Assembly (NCBI GenBank): GCA_027886175.1
Contig: JAJNNQ010000078.1
Coordinates: forward strand, 3,658,001-3,722,000
Direction: 5' to 3'
Length of the DNA stretch: 64,000 nucleotides
From: Phylloscopus collybita
Taxonomy: Eukaryota; Chordata; Aves; Passeriformes; Phylloscopidae
Shown here: piece after piece, positions 35,927 through 47,902 of the stretch
How the letters are laid out: each line of letters begins with the position of its first letter
How positions within the stretch are numbered: the first letter of the stretch is position 1
Position numbers and translations under genes: made by a program
The notes under the pieces: generated by a model
Seen by the model: the letters and a program-made list of their open reading frames with translations, nothing else
Databases searched by the model: none
Told to the model about the DNA's origin: nothing

Positions 35927-36924
35927 CGCTTTTGCAGCCACTTTCCTGCCTTTTCCACAACAGCATCACTGTCTAGCTGATTTACAGTTGCCTCTGCGTA
36001 GAGCAGCTAGAGGAGCAGCTCTGCCGGCTTTCCTGTGCTTCTGCATAGCAGAGCTGTCAAGAACGAGAAGCTGCGTTTTGCCGAGAAAGCAGCGCTTCGC
36101 GGAAGCACAGCCAGCGGCGTCTTCGGTACAGCCGCAGCTTGTGCGGAGAAGCGAAAGAGAGCCGGGGAAGAACGTGGAAAGCCGAACTCGGTCGCTGCAA
36201 GCGGGTGCTGGCGAACAGCTTCTGGTCACCTTGTAGAAACTGTCCCAGCACAGTGCAGAGTCCCCGTGGCTAGTTCCTTGAAATACCTTTCCTGGCAGCA
36301 GCCCAGAGCTGTACTGAGTGCAGCAGGTGTCAGGCAGTCTCCTCTCGCCGTGTAGGTGCTTCTGTTTTGTGTTTGCAGCGTGCAGAGAAGCCCGCGTGCT
36401 TGCTGCTGCTTCCAGCAAGCCAAAACGCTTTTGCAGCCACTATCCTGCCTTTTCCACAACAGCATCACTGTCTAGCTGATTTACAGTTGCCTCTGCGTAG
36501 AGCAGCTAGAGGAGCAGCTCTGCTGGCTTTCCTGTGCTTCTGCATAGCAGAGCTGTCAAGAACGAGAAGCTGCGTTTTGCCGAGAAAGCAGCGCTTCGCG
36601 GAAGCACAGCCAGCGGCGTCTTCGGTACAGCCGCAGCTTGTGCGGAGAAGCGAAAGAGAGCCGGGGAAGAACGTGGAAAGCCGAACTCGGTCGCTGCAAG
36701 CGGGTGCTGGCGAACAGCTTCTGGTCACCTTGTAGGAACTGTCCCAGCACAGTGCAGAGTCCCCGTGGCTACTTCCTTGAAATACCTTTCCTGGCAGCAG
36801 CCCAGAGCTGTACTGAGTGCAGCAGGTGTCAGGCAGTCTCCTCTCGCCGTGTAGGTGCTTCTGTTTTGTGTTTGCAGCGTGCAGAGAAGCCCGCGTGCTT
36901 GCTGCTGCTTCCAGCAAGCCAAAA

Positions 36925-38421
36925 CGCTTTTGCAGCCACTTTCCTGCCTTTTCCACAACAGCATCACTGTCTAGCTGATTTACAGTTGCCTCTGCGTAGA
37001 GCAGCTAGAGGAGCAGCTCTGCCGGCTTTCCTGTGCTTCTGCATAGCAGAGCTGTCAAGAACGAGAAGCTGCGTTTTGCCGAGAAAGCAGCGCTTCGCGG
37101 AAGCACAGCCAGCGGCGTCTTCGGTACAGCCGCAGCTTGTGCGGAGAAGCGAAAGAGAGCCGGGGAAGAACGTGGAAAGCCGAACTCGGTCGCTGCAAGC
37201 GGGTGCTGGCGAACAGCTTCTGGTCACCTTGTAGAAACTGTCCCAGCACAGTGCAGAGTCCCCGTGGCTACTTCCTTGAAATACCCTTCCTGGCAGCAGC
37301 CCAGAGCTGTACTGAGTGCAGCAGGTGTCAGGCAGTCTCCTCTCGCCGTGTAGGTGCTTCTGTTTTGTGTTTGCAGCGTGCAGAGAAGCCCGCGTGCTTG
37401 CTGCTGCTTCCAGCAAGCCAAAACGCTTTTGCAGCCACTTTCCTGCCTTTTCCACAACAGGATCACTGTCTAGCTGATTTACAGTTGCCTCTGCGTAGAG
37501 CAGCTAGAGGAGCAGCTCTGCCGGCTTTCCTGTGCTTCTGCATAGCAGAGCTGTCAAGAACGAGAAGCTGCGTTTTGCCGAGAAAGCAGCGCTTCGCGGA
37601 AGCACAGCCAGCGGCGTCTTCGGTACAGCCGCAGCTTGTGCGGAGAAGCGAAAGAGAGCCGGGGAAGAACGTGGAAAGCCGAACTCGGTCGCTGCAAGCG
37701 GGTGCTGGCGAACAGCTTCTGGTCACCTTGTAGAAACTGTCCCAGCACAGTGCAGAGTCCCCGTGGCTACTTCCTTGAAATACCTTTCCTGGCAGCAGCC
37801 CAGAGCTGTACTGAGTGCAGCAGGTGTCAGGCAGTCTCCTCTCGCCGTGTAGGTGCTTCTGTTTTGTGTTTGCAGCGTGCAGAGAAGCCCGCGTGCTTGC
37901 TGCTGCTTCCAGCAAGCCAAAACGCTTTTGCAGCCACTTTCCTGCCTTTTCCACAACAGGATCACTGTCTAGCTGATTTACAGTTGCCTCTGCGTAGAGC
38001 AGCTAGAGGAGCAGCTCTGCCGGCTTTCCTGTGCTTCTGCATAGCAGAGCTGTCAAGAACGAGAAGCTGCGTTTTGCCGAGAAAGCAGCGCTTCGCGGAA
38101 GCACAGCCAGCGGCGTCTTCGGTACAGCCGCAGCTTGTGCGGAGAAGCGAAAGAGAGCCGGGGAAGAACGTGGAAAGCCGAACTCGGTCGCTGCAAGCGG
38201 GTGCTGGCGAACAGCTTCTGGTCACCTTGTAGAAACTGTCCCAGCACAGTGCAGAGTCCCCGTGGCTAGTTCCTTGAAATACCTTTCCTGGCAGCAGCCC
38301 AGAGCTGTACTGAGTGCAGCAGGTGTCAGGCAGTCTCCTCTCGCCGTGTAGGTGCTTCTGTTTTGTGTTTGCAGCGTGCAGAGAAGCCCGCGTGCTTGCT
38401 GCTGCTTCCAGCAAGCCAAAA
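36925..38421. repeat. Units 75-77, three units replacing two
   Basis: Unit 75 has p347 C and p362 C (near 37286), unit 76 has p347 C, and unit 77 is near consensus. The only other p362-C monomer in the window is unit 124 (near 61734), which follows a p347-C unit. The stretch could therefore have come from a part of the array related to units 123-124, by conversion or unequal exchange. Compare units 29-30 in copy 1. Confidence 0.65.
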
Positions 38422-41400
38422 CGCTTTTGCAGCCACTTTCCTGCCTTTTCCACAACAGCATCACTGTCTAGCTGATTTACAGTTGCCTCTGCGTAGAGCA
38501 GCTAGAGGAGCAGCTCTGCCGGCTTTCCTGTGCTTCTGCATAGCAGAGCTGTCAAGAACGAGAAGCTGCGTTTTGCCGAGAAAGCAGCGCTTCGCGGAAG
38601 CACAGCCAGCGGCGTCTTCGGTACAGCCGCAGCTTGTGCGGAGAAGCGAAAGAGAGCCGGGGAAGAACGTGGAAAGCCGAACTCGGTCGCTGCAAGCGGG
38701 TGCTGGCGAACAGCTTCTGGTCACCTTGTAGAAACTGTCCCAGCACAGTGCAGAGTCCCCGTGGCTAGTTCCTTGAAATACCTTTCCTGGCAGCAGCCCA
38801 GAGCTGTACTGAGTGCAGCAGGTGTCAGGCCGTCTCCTCTCGCCGTGTAGGTGCTTCTGTTTTGTGTTTGCAGCGTGCAGAGAAGCCCGCGTGCTTGCTG
38901 CTGCTTCCAGCAAGCCAAAACGCTTTTGCAGCCACTTTCCTGCCTTTTCCACAACAGCATCACTGTCTAGCTGATTTACAGTTGCCTCTGCGTAGAGCAG
39001 CTAGAGGAGCAGCTCTGCCGGCTTTCCTGTGCTTCTGCATAGCAGAGCTGTCAAGAACGAGAAGCTGCGTTTTGCCGAGAAAGCAGCGCTTCGCGGAAGC
39101 ACAGCCAGCGGCGTCTTCGGTACAGCCGCAGCTTGTGCGGAGAAGCGAAAGAGAGCCGGGTAAGGACGTGGAAAGCCGAACTCGGTCGCTGCAAGCGGGT
39201 GCTGGCGAACAGCTTCTGGTCACCTTGTAGAAACTGTCCCAGCACAGTGCAGAGTCCCCGTGGCTAGTTCCTTGAAATACCTTTCCTGGCAGCAGCCCAG
39301 AGCTGTACTGAGTGCAGCAGGTGTCAGGCAGTCTCCTCTCGCCGTGTAGGTGCTTCTGTTTTGTGTTTGCAGCGTGCAGAGAAGCCCGCGTGCTTGCTGC
39401 TGCTTCCAGCAAGCCAAAACGCTTTTGCAGCCACTTTCCTGCCTTTTCCACAACAGCATCACTGTCTAGCTGATTTACAGTTGCCTCTGCGTAGAGCAGC
39501 TAGAGGAGCAGCTCTGCCGGCTTTCCTGTGCTTCTGCATAGCAGAGCTGTCAAGAACGAGAAGCTGCGTTTTGCCGAGAAAGCAGCGCTTCGCGGAAGCA
39601 CAGCCAGCGGCGTCTTCGGTACAGCCGCAGCTTGTGCGGAGAAGCGAAAGAGAGCCGGGTAAGGACGTGGAAAGCCGAACTCGGTCGCTGCAAGCGGGTG
39701 CTGGCGAACAGCTTCTGGTCACCTTGTAGAAACTGTCCCAGCACAGTGCAGAGTCCCCGTGGCTAGTTCCTTGAAATACCTTTCTTGGCAGCAGCCCAGA
39801 GCTGTACTGAGTGCAGCAGGTGTCAGGCAGTCTCCTCTCGCCGTGTAGGTGCTTCTGTTTTGTGTTTGCAGCGTGCAGAGAAGTCCGCGTGCTTGCTGCT
39901 GCTTCCAGCAAGCCAAAACGCTTTTGCAGCCACTTTCCTGCCTTTTCCACAACAGGATCACTGTCTAGCTGATTTACAGTTGCCTCTGCGTAGAGCAGCT
40001 AGAGGAGCAGCTCTGCCGGCTTTCCTGTGCTTCTGCATAGCAGAGCTGTCAAGAACGAGAAGCTGCGTTTTGCCGAGAAAGCAGCGCTTCGCGGAAGCAC
40101 AGCCAGCGGCGTCTTCGGTACAGCCGCAGCTTGTGCGGAGAAGCGAAAGAGAGCCCGGGAAGAACGTGGAAAGCCGAACTCGGTCGCTGCAAGCGGGTGC
40201 TGGCGAACAGCTTCTGGTCACCTTGTAGAAACTGTCCCAGCACAGTGCAGAGTCCCCGTGGCTAGTTCCTTGAAATACCTTTCCTGGCAGCAGCCCAGAG
40301 CTGTACTGAGTGCAGCAGGTGTCAGGCAGTCTCCTCTCGCCGTGTAGGTGCTTCTGTTTTGTGTTTGCAGCGTGCAGAGAAGCCCGCGTGCTTGCTGCTG
40401 CTTCCAGCAAGCCAAAACGCTTTTGCAGCCACTTTCCTGCCTTTTCCACAACAGGATCACTGTCTAGCTGATTTACAGTTGCCTCTGCGTAGAGCAGCTA
40501 GAGGAGCAGCTCTGCCGGCTTTCCTGTGCTTCTGCATAGCAGAGCTGTCAAGAACGAGAAGCTGCGTTTTGCCGAGAAAGCAGCGCTTCGCGGAAGCACA
40601 GCCAGCGGCGTCTTCGGTACAGCCGCAGCTTGTGCGGAGAAGCGAAAGAGAGCCGGGTAAGGACGTGGAAAGCCGAACTCGGTCGCTGCAAGCGGGTGCT
40701 GGCGAACAGCTTCTGGTCACCTTGTAGAAACTGTCCCAGCACAGTGCAGAGTCCCCGTGGCTAGTTCCTTGAAATACCTTTCTTGGCAGCAGCCCAGAGC
40801 TGTACTGAGTGCAGCAGGTGTCAGGCAGTCTCCTCTCGCCGTGTAGGTGCTTCTGTTTTGTGTTTGCAGCGTGCAGAGAAGCCCGCGTGCTTGCTGCTGC
40901 TTCCAGCAAGCCAAAACGCTTTTGCAGCCACTTTCCTGCCTTTTCCACAACAGCATCACTGTCTAGCTGATTTACAGTTGCCTCTGCGTAGAGCAGCTAG
41001 AGGAGCAGCTCTGCCGGCTTTCCTGTGCTTCTGCATAGCAGAGCTGTCAAGAACGAGAAGCTGCGTTTTGCCGAGAAAGCAGCGCTTCGCGGAAGCACAG
41101 CCAGCGGCGTCTTCGGTACAGCCGCAGCTTGTGCGGAGAAGCGAAAGAGAGCCGGGGAAGAACGTGGAAAGCCGAACTCGGTCGCTGCAAGCGGGTGCTG
41201 GCGAACAGCTTCTGGTCACCTTGTAGAAACTGTCCCAGCACAGTGCAGAGTCCCCGTGGCTAGTTCCTTGAAATACCTTTCCTGGCAGCAGCCCAGAGCT
41301 GTACTGAGTGCAGCAGGTGTCAGGCCGTCTCCTCTCGCCGTGTAGGTGCTTCTGTTTTGTGTTTGCAGCGTGCAGAGAAGCCCGCGTGCTTGCTGCTGCT

Positions 41401-42912
41401 TCCAGCAAGCCAAAACGCTTTTGCAGCCACTTTCCTGCCTTTTCCACAACAGGATCACTGTCTAGCTGATTTACAGTTGCCTCTGCGTAGAGCAGCTAGA
41501 GGAGCAGCTCTGCCGGCTTTCCTGTGCTTCTGCATAGCAGAGCTGTCAAGAACGAGAAGCTGCGTTTTGCCGAGAAAGCAGCGCTTCGCGGAAGCACAGC
41601 CAGCGGCGTCTTCGGTACAGCCGCAGCTTGTGCGGAGAAGCGAAAGAGAGCCGGGTAAGGACGTGGAAAGCCGAACTCGGTCGCTGCAAGCGGGTGCTGG
41701 CGAACAGCTTCTGGTCACCTTGTAGAAACTGTCCCAGCACAGTGCAGAGTCCCCGTGGCTAGTTCCTTGAAATACCTTTCTTGGCAGCAGCCCAGAGCTG
41801 TACTGAGTGCAGCAGGTGTCAGGCAGTCTCCTCTCGCCGTGTAGGTGCTTCTGTTTTGTGTTTGCAGCGTGCAGAGAAGCCCGCGTGCTTGCTGCTGCTT
41901 CCAGCAAGCCAAAACGCTTTTGCAGCCACTTTCCTGCCTTTTCCACAACAGGATCACTGTCTAGCTGATTTACAGTTGCCTCTGCGTAGAGCAGCTAGAG
42001 GAGCAGCTCTGCCGGCTTTCCTGTGCTTCTGCATAGCAGAGCTGTCAAGAACGAGAAGCTGCGTTTTGCCGAGAAAGCAGCGCTTCGCGGAAGCACAGCC
42101 AGCGGCGTCTTCGGTACAGCCGCAGCTTGTGCGGAGAAGCGAAAGAGAGCCGGGGAAGAACGTGGAAAGCCGAACTCGGTCGCTGCAAGCGGGTGCTGGC
42201 GAACAGCTTCTGGTCACCTTGTAGAAACTGTCCCAGCACAGTGCAGAGTCCCCGTGGCTAGTTCCTTGAAATACCTTTCCTGGCAGCAGCCCAGAGCTGT
42301 ACTGAGTGCAGCAGGTGTCAGGCCGTCTCCTCTCGCCGTGTAGGTGCTTCTGTTTTGTGTTTGCAGCGTGCAGAGAAGCCCGCGTGCTTGCTGCTGCTTC
42401 CAGCAAGCCAAAACGCTTTTGCAGCCACTTTCCTGCCTTTTCCACAACAGCATCACTGTCTAGCTGATTTACAGTTGCCTCTGCGTAGAGCAGCTAGAGG
42501 AGCAGCTCTGCCGGCTTTCCTGTGCTTCTGCATAGCAGAGCTGTCAAGAACGAGAAGCTGCGTTTTGCCGAGAAAGCAGCGCTTCGCGGAAGCACAGCCA
42601 GCGGCGTCTTCGGTACAGCCGCAGCTTGTGCGGAGAAGCGAAAGAGAGCCGGGGAAGAACGTGGAAAGCCGAACTCGGTCGCTGCAAGCGGGTGCTGGCG
42701 AACAGCTTCTGGTCACCTTGTAGAAACTGTCCCAGCACAGTGCAGAGTCCCCGTGTCTAGTTCCTTGAAATACCTTTCCTGGCAGCAGCCCAGAGCTGTA
42801 CTGAGTGCAGCAGGTGTCAGGCCGTCTCCTCTCGCCGTGTAGGTGCTTCTGTTTTGTGTTTGCAGCGTGCAGAGAAGCCCGCGTGCTTGCTGCTGCTTCC
42901 AGCAAGCCAAAA

Positions 42913-45407
42913 CGCTTTTGCAGCCACTTTCCTGCCTTTTCCACAACAGCATCACTGTCTAGCTGATTTACAGTTGCCTCTGCGTAGAGCAGCTAGAGGA
43001 GCAGCTCTGCCGGCTTTCCTGTGCTTCTGCATAGCAGAGCTGTCAAGAACGAGAAGCTGCGTTTTGCCGAGAAAGCAGCGCTTCGCGGAAGCACAGCCAG
43101 CGGCGTCTTCGGTACAGCCGCAGCTTGTGCGGAGAAGCGAAAGAGAGCCGGGGAAGAACGTGGAAAGCCGAACTCGGTCGCTGCAAGCGGGTGCTGGCGA
43201 ACAGCTTCTGGTCACCTTGTAGAAACTGTCCCAGCACAGTGCAGAGTCCCCGTGGCTACTTCCTTGAAATACCTTTCCTGGCAGCAGCCCAGAGCTGTAC
43301 TGAGTGCAGCAGGTGTCAGGCAGTCTCCTCTCGCCGTGTAGGTGCTTCTGTTTTGTGTTTGCAGCGTGCAGAGAAGCCCGCGTGCTTGCTGCTGCTTCCA
43401 GCAAGCCAAAACGCTTTTGCAGCCACTTTCCTGCCTTTTCCACAACAGGATCACTGTCTAGCTGATTTACAGTTGCCTCTGCGTAGAGCAGCTAGAGGAG
43501 CAGCTCTGCCGGCTTTCCTGTGCTTCTGCATAGCAGAGCTGTCAAGAACGAGAAGCTGCGTTTTGCCGAGAAAGCAGCGCTTCGCGGAAGCACAGCCAGC
43601 GGCGTCTTCGGTACAGCCGCAGCTTGTGCGGAGAAGCGAAAGAGAGCCGGGTAAGGACGTGGAAAGCCGAACTCGGTCGCTGCAAGCGGGTGCTGGCGAA
43701 CAGCTTCTGGTCACCTTGTAGAAACTGTCCCAGCACAGTGCAGAGTCCCCGTGGCTACTTCCTTGAAATACCTTTCCTGGCAGCAGCCCAGAGCTGTACT
43801 GAGTGCAGCAGGTGTCAGGCAGTCTCCTCTCGCCGTGTAGGTGCTTCTGTTTTGTGTTTGCAGCGTGCAGAGAAGCCCGCGTGCTTGCTGCTGCTTCCAG
43901 CAAGCCAAAACGCTTTTGCAGCCACTTTCCTGCCTTTTCCACAACAGGATCACTGTCTAGCTGATTTACAGTTGCCTCTGCGTAGAGCAGCTAGAGGAGC
44001 AGCTCTGCCGGCTTTCCTGTGCTTCTGCATAGCAGAGCTGTCAAGAACGAGAAGCTGCGTTTTGCCGAGAAAGCAGCGCTTCGCGGAAGCACAGCCAGCG
44101 GCGTCTTCGGTACAGCCGCAGCTTGTGCGGAGAAGCGAAAGAGAGCCGGGTAAGGACGTGGAAAGCCGAACTCGGTCGCTGCAAGCGGGTGCTGGCGAAC
44201 AGCTTCTGGTCACCTTGTAGAAACTGTCCCAGCACAGTGCAGAGTCCCCGTGGCTAGTTCCTTGAAATACCTTTCTTGGCAGCAGCCCAGAGCTGTACTG
44301 AGTGCAGCAGGTGTCAGGCAGTCTCCTCTCGCCGTGTAGGTGCTTCTGTTTTGTGTTTGCAGCGTGCAGAGAAGTCCGCGTGCTTGCTGCTGCTTCCAGC
44401 AAGCCAAAACGCTTTTGCAGCCACTTTCCTGCCTTTTCCACAACAGGATCACTGTCTAGCTGATTTACAGTTGCCTCTGCGTAGAGCAGCTAGAGGAGCA
44501 GCTCTGCCGGCTTTCCTGTGCTTCTGCATAGCAGAGCTGTCAAGAACGAGAAGCTGCGTTTTGCCGAGAAAGCAGCGCTTCGCGGAAGCACAGCCAGCGG
44601 CGTCTTCGGTACAGCCGCAGCTTGTGCGGAGAAGCGAAAGAGAGCCGGGGAAGAACGTGGAAAGCCGAACTCGGTCGCTGCAAGCGGGTGCTGGCGAACA
44701 GCTTCTGGTCACCTTGTAGAAACTGTCCCAGCACAGTGCAGAGTCCCCGTGGCTAGTTCCTTGAAATACCTTTCCTGGCAGCAGCCCAGAGCTGTACTGA
44801 GTGCAGCAGGTGTCAGGCAGTCTCCTCTCGCCGTGTAGGTGCTTCTGTTTTGTGTTTGCAGCGTGCAGAGAAGCCCGCGTGCTTGCTGCTGCTTCCAGCA
44901 AGCCAAAACGCTTTTGCAGCCACTTTCCTGCCTTTTCCACAACAGCATCACTGTCTAGCTGATTTACAGTTTCCTCTGCGTAGAGCAGCTAGAGGAGCAG
45001 CTCTGCCGGCTTTCCTGTGCTTCTGCATAGCAGAGCTGTCAAGAACGAGAAGCTGCGTTTTGCCGAGAAAGCAGCGCTTCGCGGAAGCACAGCCAGCGGC
45101 GTCTTCGGTACAGCCGCAGCTTGTGCGGAGAAGCGAAAGAGAGCCGGGGAAGAACGTGGAAAGCCGAACTCGGTCGCTGCAAGCGGGTGCTGGCGAACAG
45201 CTTCTGGTCACCTTGTAGAAACTGTCCCAGCACAGTGCAGAGTCCCCGTGTCTAGTTCCTTGAAATACCTTTCCTGGCAGCAGCCCAGAGCTGTACTGAG
45301 TGCAGCAGGTGTCAGGCAGTCTCCTCTCGCCGTGTAGGTGCTTCTGTTTTGTGTTTGCAGCGTGCAGAGAAGCCCGCGTGCTTGCTGCTGCTTCCAGCAA
45401 GCCAAAA
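42913..45407. repeat. Five-unit higher-order repeat in segment copy 2 (units 87-91)
   Basis: It has the same order as units 43-47, including the unusual p347 C + p241 T monomer (unit 88). It lacks the private change of unit 47 near 23246, which dates that change after the large duplication. Confidence 0.8.
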
Positions 45408-47902
45408 CGCTTTTGCAGCCACTTTCCTGCCTTTTCCACAACAGGATCACTGTCTAGCTGATTTACAGTTGCCTCTGCGTAGAGCAGCTAGAGGAGCAGC
45501 TCTGCCGGCTTTCCTGTGCTTCTGCATAGCAGAGCTGTCAAGAACGAGAAGCTGCGTTTTGCCGAGAAAGCAGCGCTTCGCGGAAGCACAGCCAGCGGCG
45601 TCTTCGGTACAGCCGCAGCTTGTGCGGAGAAGCGAAAGAGAGCCGGGGAAGAACGTGGAAAGCCGAACTCGGTCGCTGCAAGCGGGTGCTGGCGAACAGC
45701 TTCTGGTCACCTTGTAGAAACTGTCCCAGCACAGTGCAGAGTCCCCGTGGCTACTTCCTTGAAATACCTTTCCTGGCAGCAGCCCAGAGCTGTACTGAGT
45801 GCAGCAGGTGTCAGGCAGTCTCCTCTCGCCGTGTAGGTGCTTCTGTTTTGTGTTTGCAGCGTGCAGAGAAGCCCGCGTGCTTGCTGCTGCTTCCAGCAAG
45901 CCAAAACGCTTTTGCAGCCACTTTCCTGCCTTTTCCACAACAGGATCACTGTCTAGCTGATTTACAGTTGCCTCTGCGTAGAGCAGCTAGAGGAGCAGCT
46001 CTGCCGGCTTTCCTGTGCTTCTGCATAGCAGAGCTGTCAAGAACGAGAAGCTGCGTTTTGCCGAGAAAGCAGCGCTTCGCGGAAGCACAGCCAGCGGCGT
46101 CTTCGGTACAGCCGCAGCTTGTGCGGAGAAGCGAAAGAGAGCCGGGGAAGAACGTGGAAAGCCGAACTCGGTCGCTGCAAGCGGGTGCTGGCGAACAGCT
46201 TCTGGTCACCTTGTAGAAACTGTCCCAGCACAGTGCAGAGTCCCCGTGGCTACTTCCTTGAAATACCTTTCCTGGCAGCAGCCCAGAGCTGTACTGAGTG
46301 CAGCAGGTGTCAGGCAGTCTCCTCTCGCCGTGTAGGTGCTTCTGTTTTGTGTTTGCAGCGTGCAGAGAAGCCCGCGTGCTTGCTGCTGCTTCCAGCAAGC
46401 CAAAACGCTTTTGCAGCCACTTTCCTGCCTTTTCCACAACAGGATCACTGTCTAGCTGATTTACAGTTGCCTCTGCGTAGAGCAGCTAGAGGAGCAGCTC
46501 TGCCGGCTTTCCTGTGCTTCTGCATAGCAGAGCTGTCAAGAACGAGAAGCTGCGTTTTGCCGAGAAAGCAGCGCTTCACGGAAGCACAGCCAGCGGCGTC
46601 TTCGGTACAGCCGCAGCTTGTGCGGAGAAGCGAAAGAGAGCCGGGTAAGGACGTGGAAAGCCGAACTCGGTCGCTGCAAGCGGGTGCTGGCGAACAGCTT
46701 CTGGTCACCTTGTAGAAACTGTCCCAGCACAGTGCAGAGTCCCCGTGGCTAGTTCCTTGAAATACCTTTCTTGGCAGCAGCCCAGAGCTGTACTGAGTGC
46801 AGCAGGTGTCAGGCAGTCTCCTCTCGCCGTGTAGGTGCTTCTGTTTTGTGTTTGCAGCGTGCAGAGAAGTCCGCGTGCTTGCTGCTGCTTCCAGCAAGCC
46901 AAAACGCTTTTGCAGCCACTTTCCTGCCTTTTCCACAACAGGATCACTGTCTAGCTGATTTACAGTTGCCTCTGCGTAGAGCAGCTAGAGGAGCAGCTCT
47001 GCCGGCTTTCCTGTGCTTCTGCATAGCAGAGCTGTCAAGAACGAGAAGCTGCGTTTTGCCGAGAAAGCAGCGCTTCGCGGAAGCACAGCCAGCGGCGTCT
47101 TCGGTACAGCCGCAGCTTGTGCGGAGAAGCGAAAGAGAGCCGGGGAAGAACGTGGAAAGCCGAACTCGGTCGCTGCAAGCGGGTGCTGGCGAACAGCTTC
47201 TGGTCACCTTGTAGAAACTGTCCCAGCACAGTGCAGAGTCCCCGTGGCTAGTTCCTTGAAATACCTTTCCTGGCAGCAGCCCAGAGCTGTACTGAGTGCA
47301 GCAGGTGTCAGGCAGTCTCCTCTCGCCGTGTAGGTGCTTCTGTTTTGTGTTTGCAGCGTGCAGAGAAGCCCGCGTGCTTGCTGCTGCTTCCAGCAAGCCA
47401 AAACGCTTTTGCAGCCACTTTCCTGCCTTTTCCACAACAGCATCACTGTCTAGCTGATTTACAGTTTCCTCTGCGTAGAGCAGCTAGAGGAGCAGCTCTG
47501 CCGGCTTTCCTGTGCTTCTGCATAGCAGAGCTGTCAAGAACGAGAAGCTGCGTTTTGCCGAGAAAGCAGCGCTTCGCGGAAGCACAGCCAGCGGCGTCTT
47601 CGGTCCAGCCGCAGCTTGTGCGGAGAAGCGAAAGAGAGCCGGGGAAGAACGTGGAAAGCCGAACTCGGTCGCTGCAAGCGGGTGCTGGCGAACAGCTTCT
47701 GGTCACCTTGTAGAAACTGTCCCAGCACAGTGCAGAGTCCCCGTGTCTAGTTCCTTGAAATACCTTTCCTGGCAGCAGCCCAGAGCTGTACTGAGTGCAG
47801 CAGGTGTCAGGCAGTCTCCTCTCGCCGTGTAGGTGCTTCTGTTTTGTGTTTGCAGCGTGCAGAGAAGCCCGCGTGCTTGCTGCTGCTTCCAGCAAGCCAA
47901 AA
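45408..47902. repeat. Five-unit higher-order repeat in segment copy 2 (units 92-96)
   Basis: It matches units 48-52 with the same private marks in units 94 and 96. Two adjacent five-unit copies in each large segment show that the five-unit duplication is older than the 54-unit one. Confidence 0.8.
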
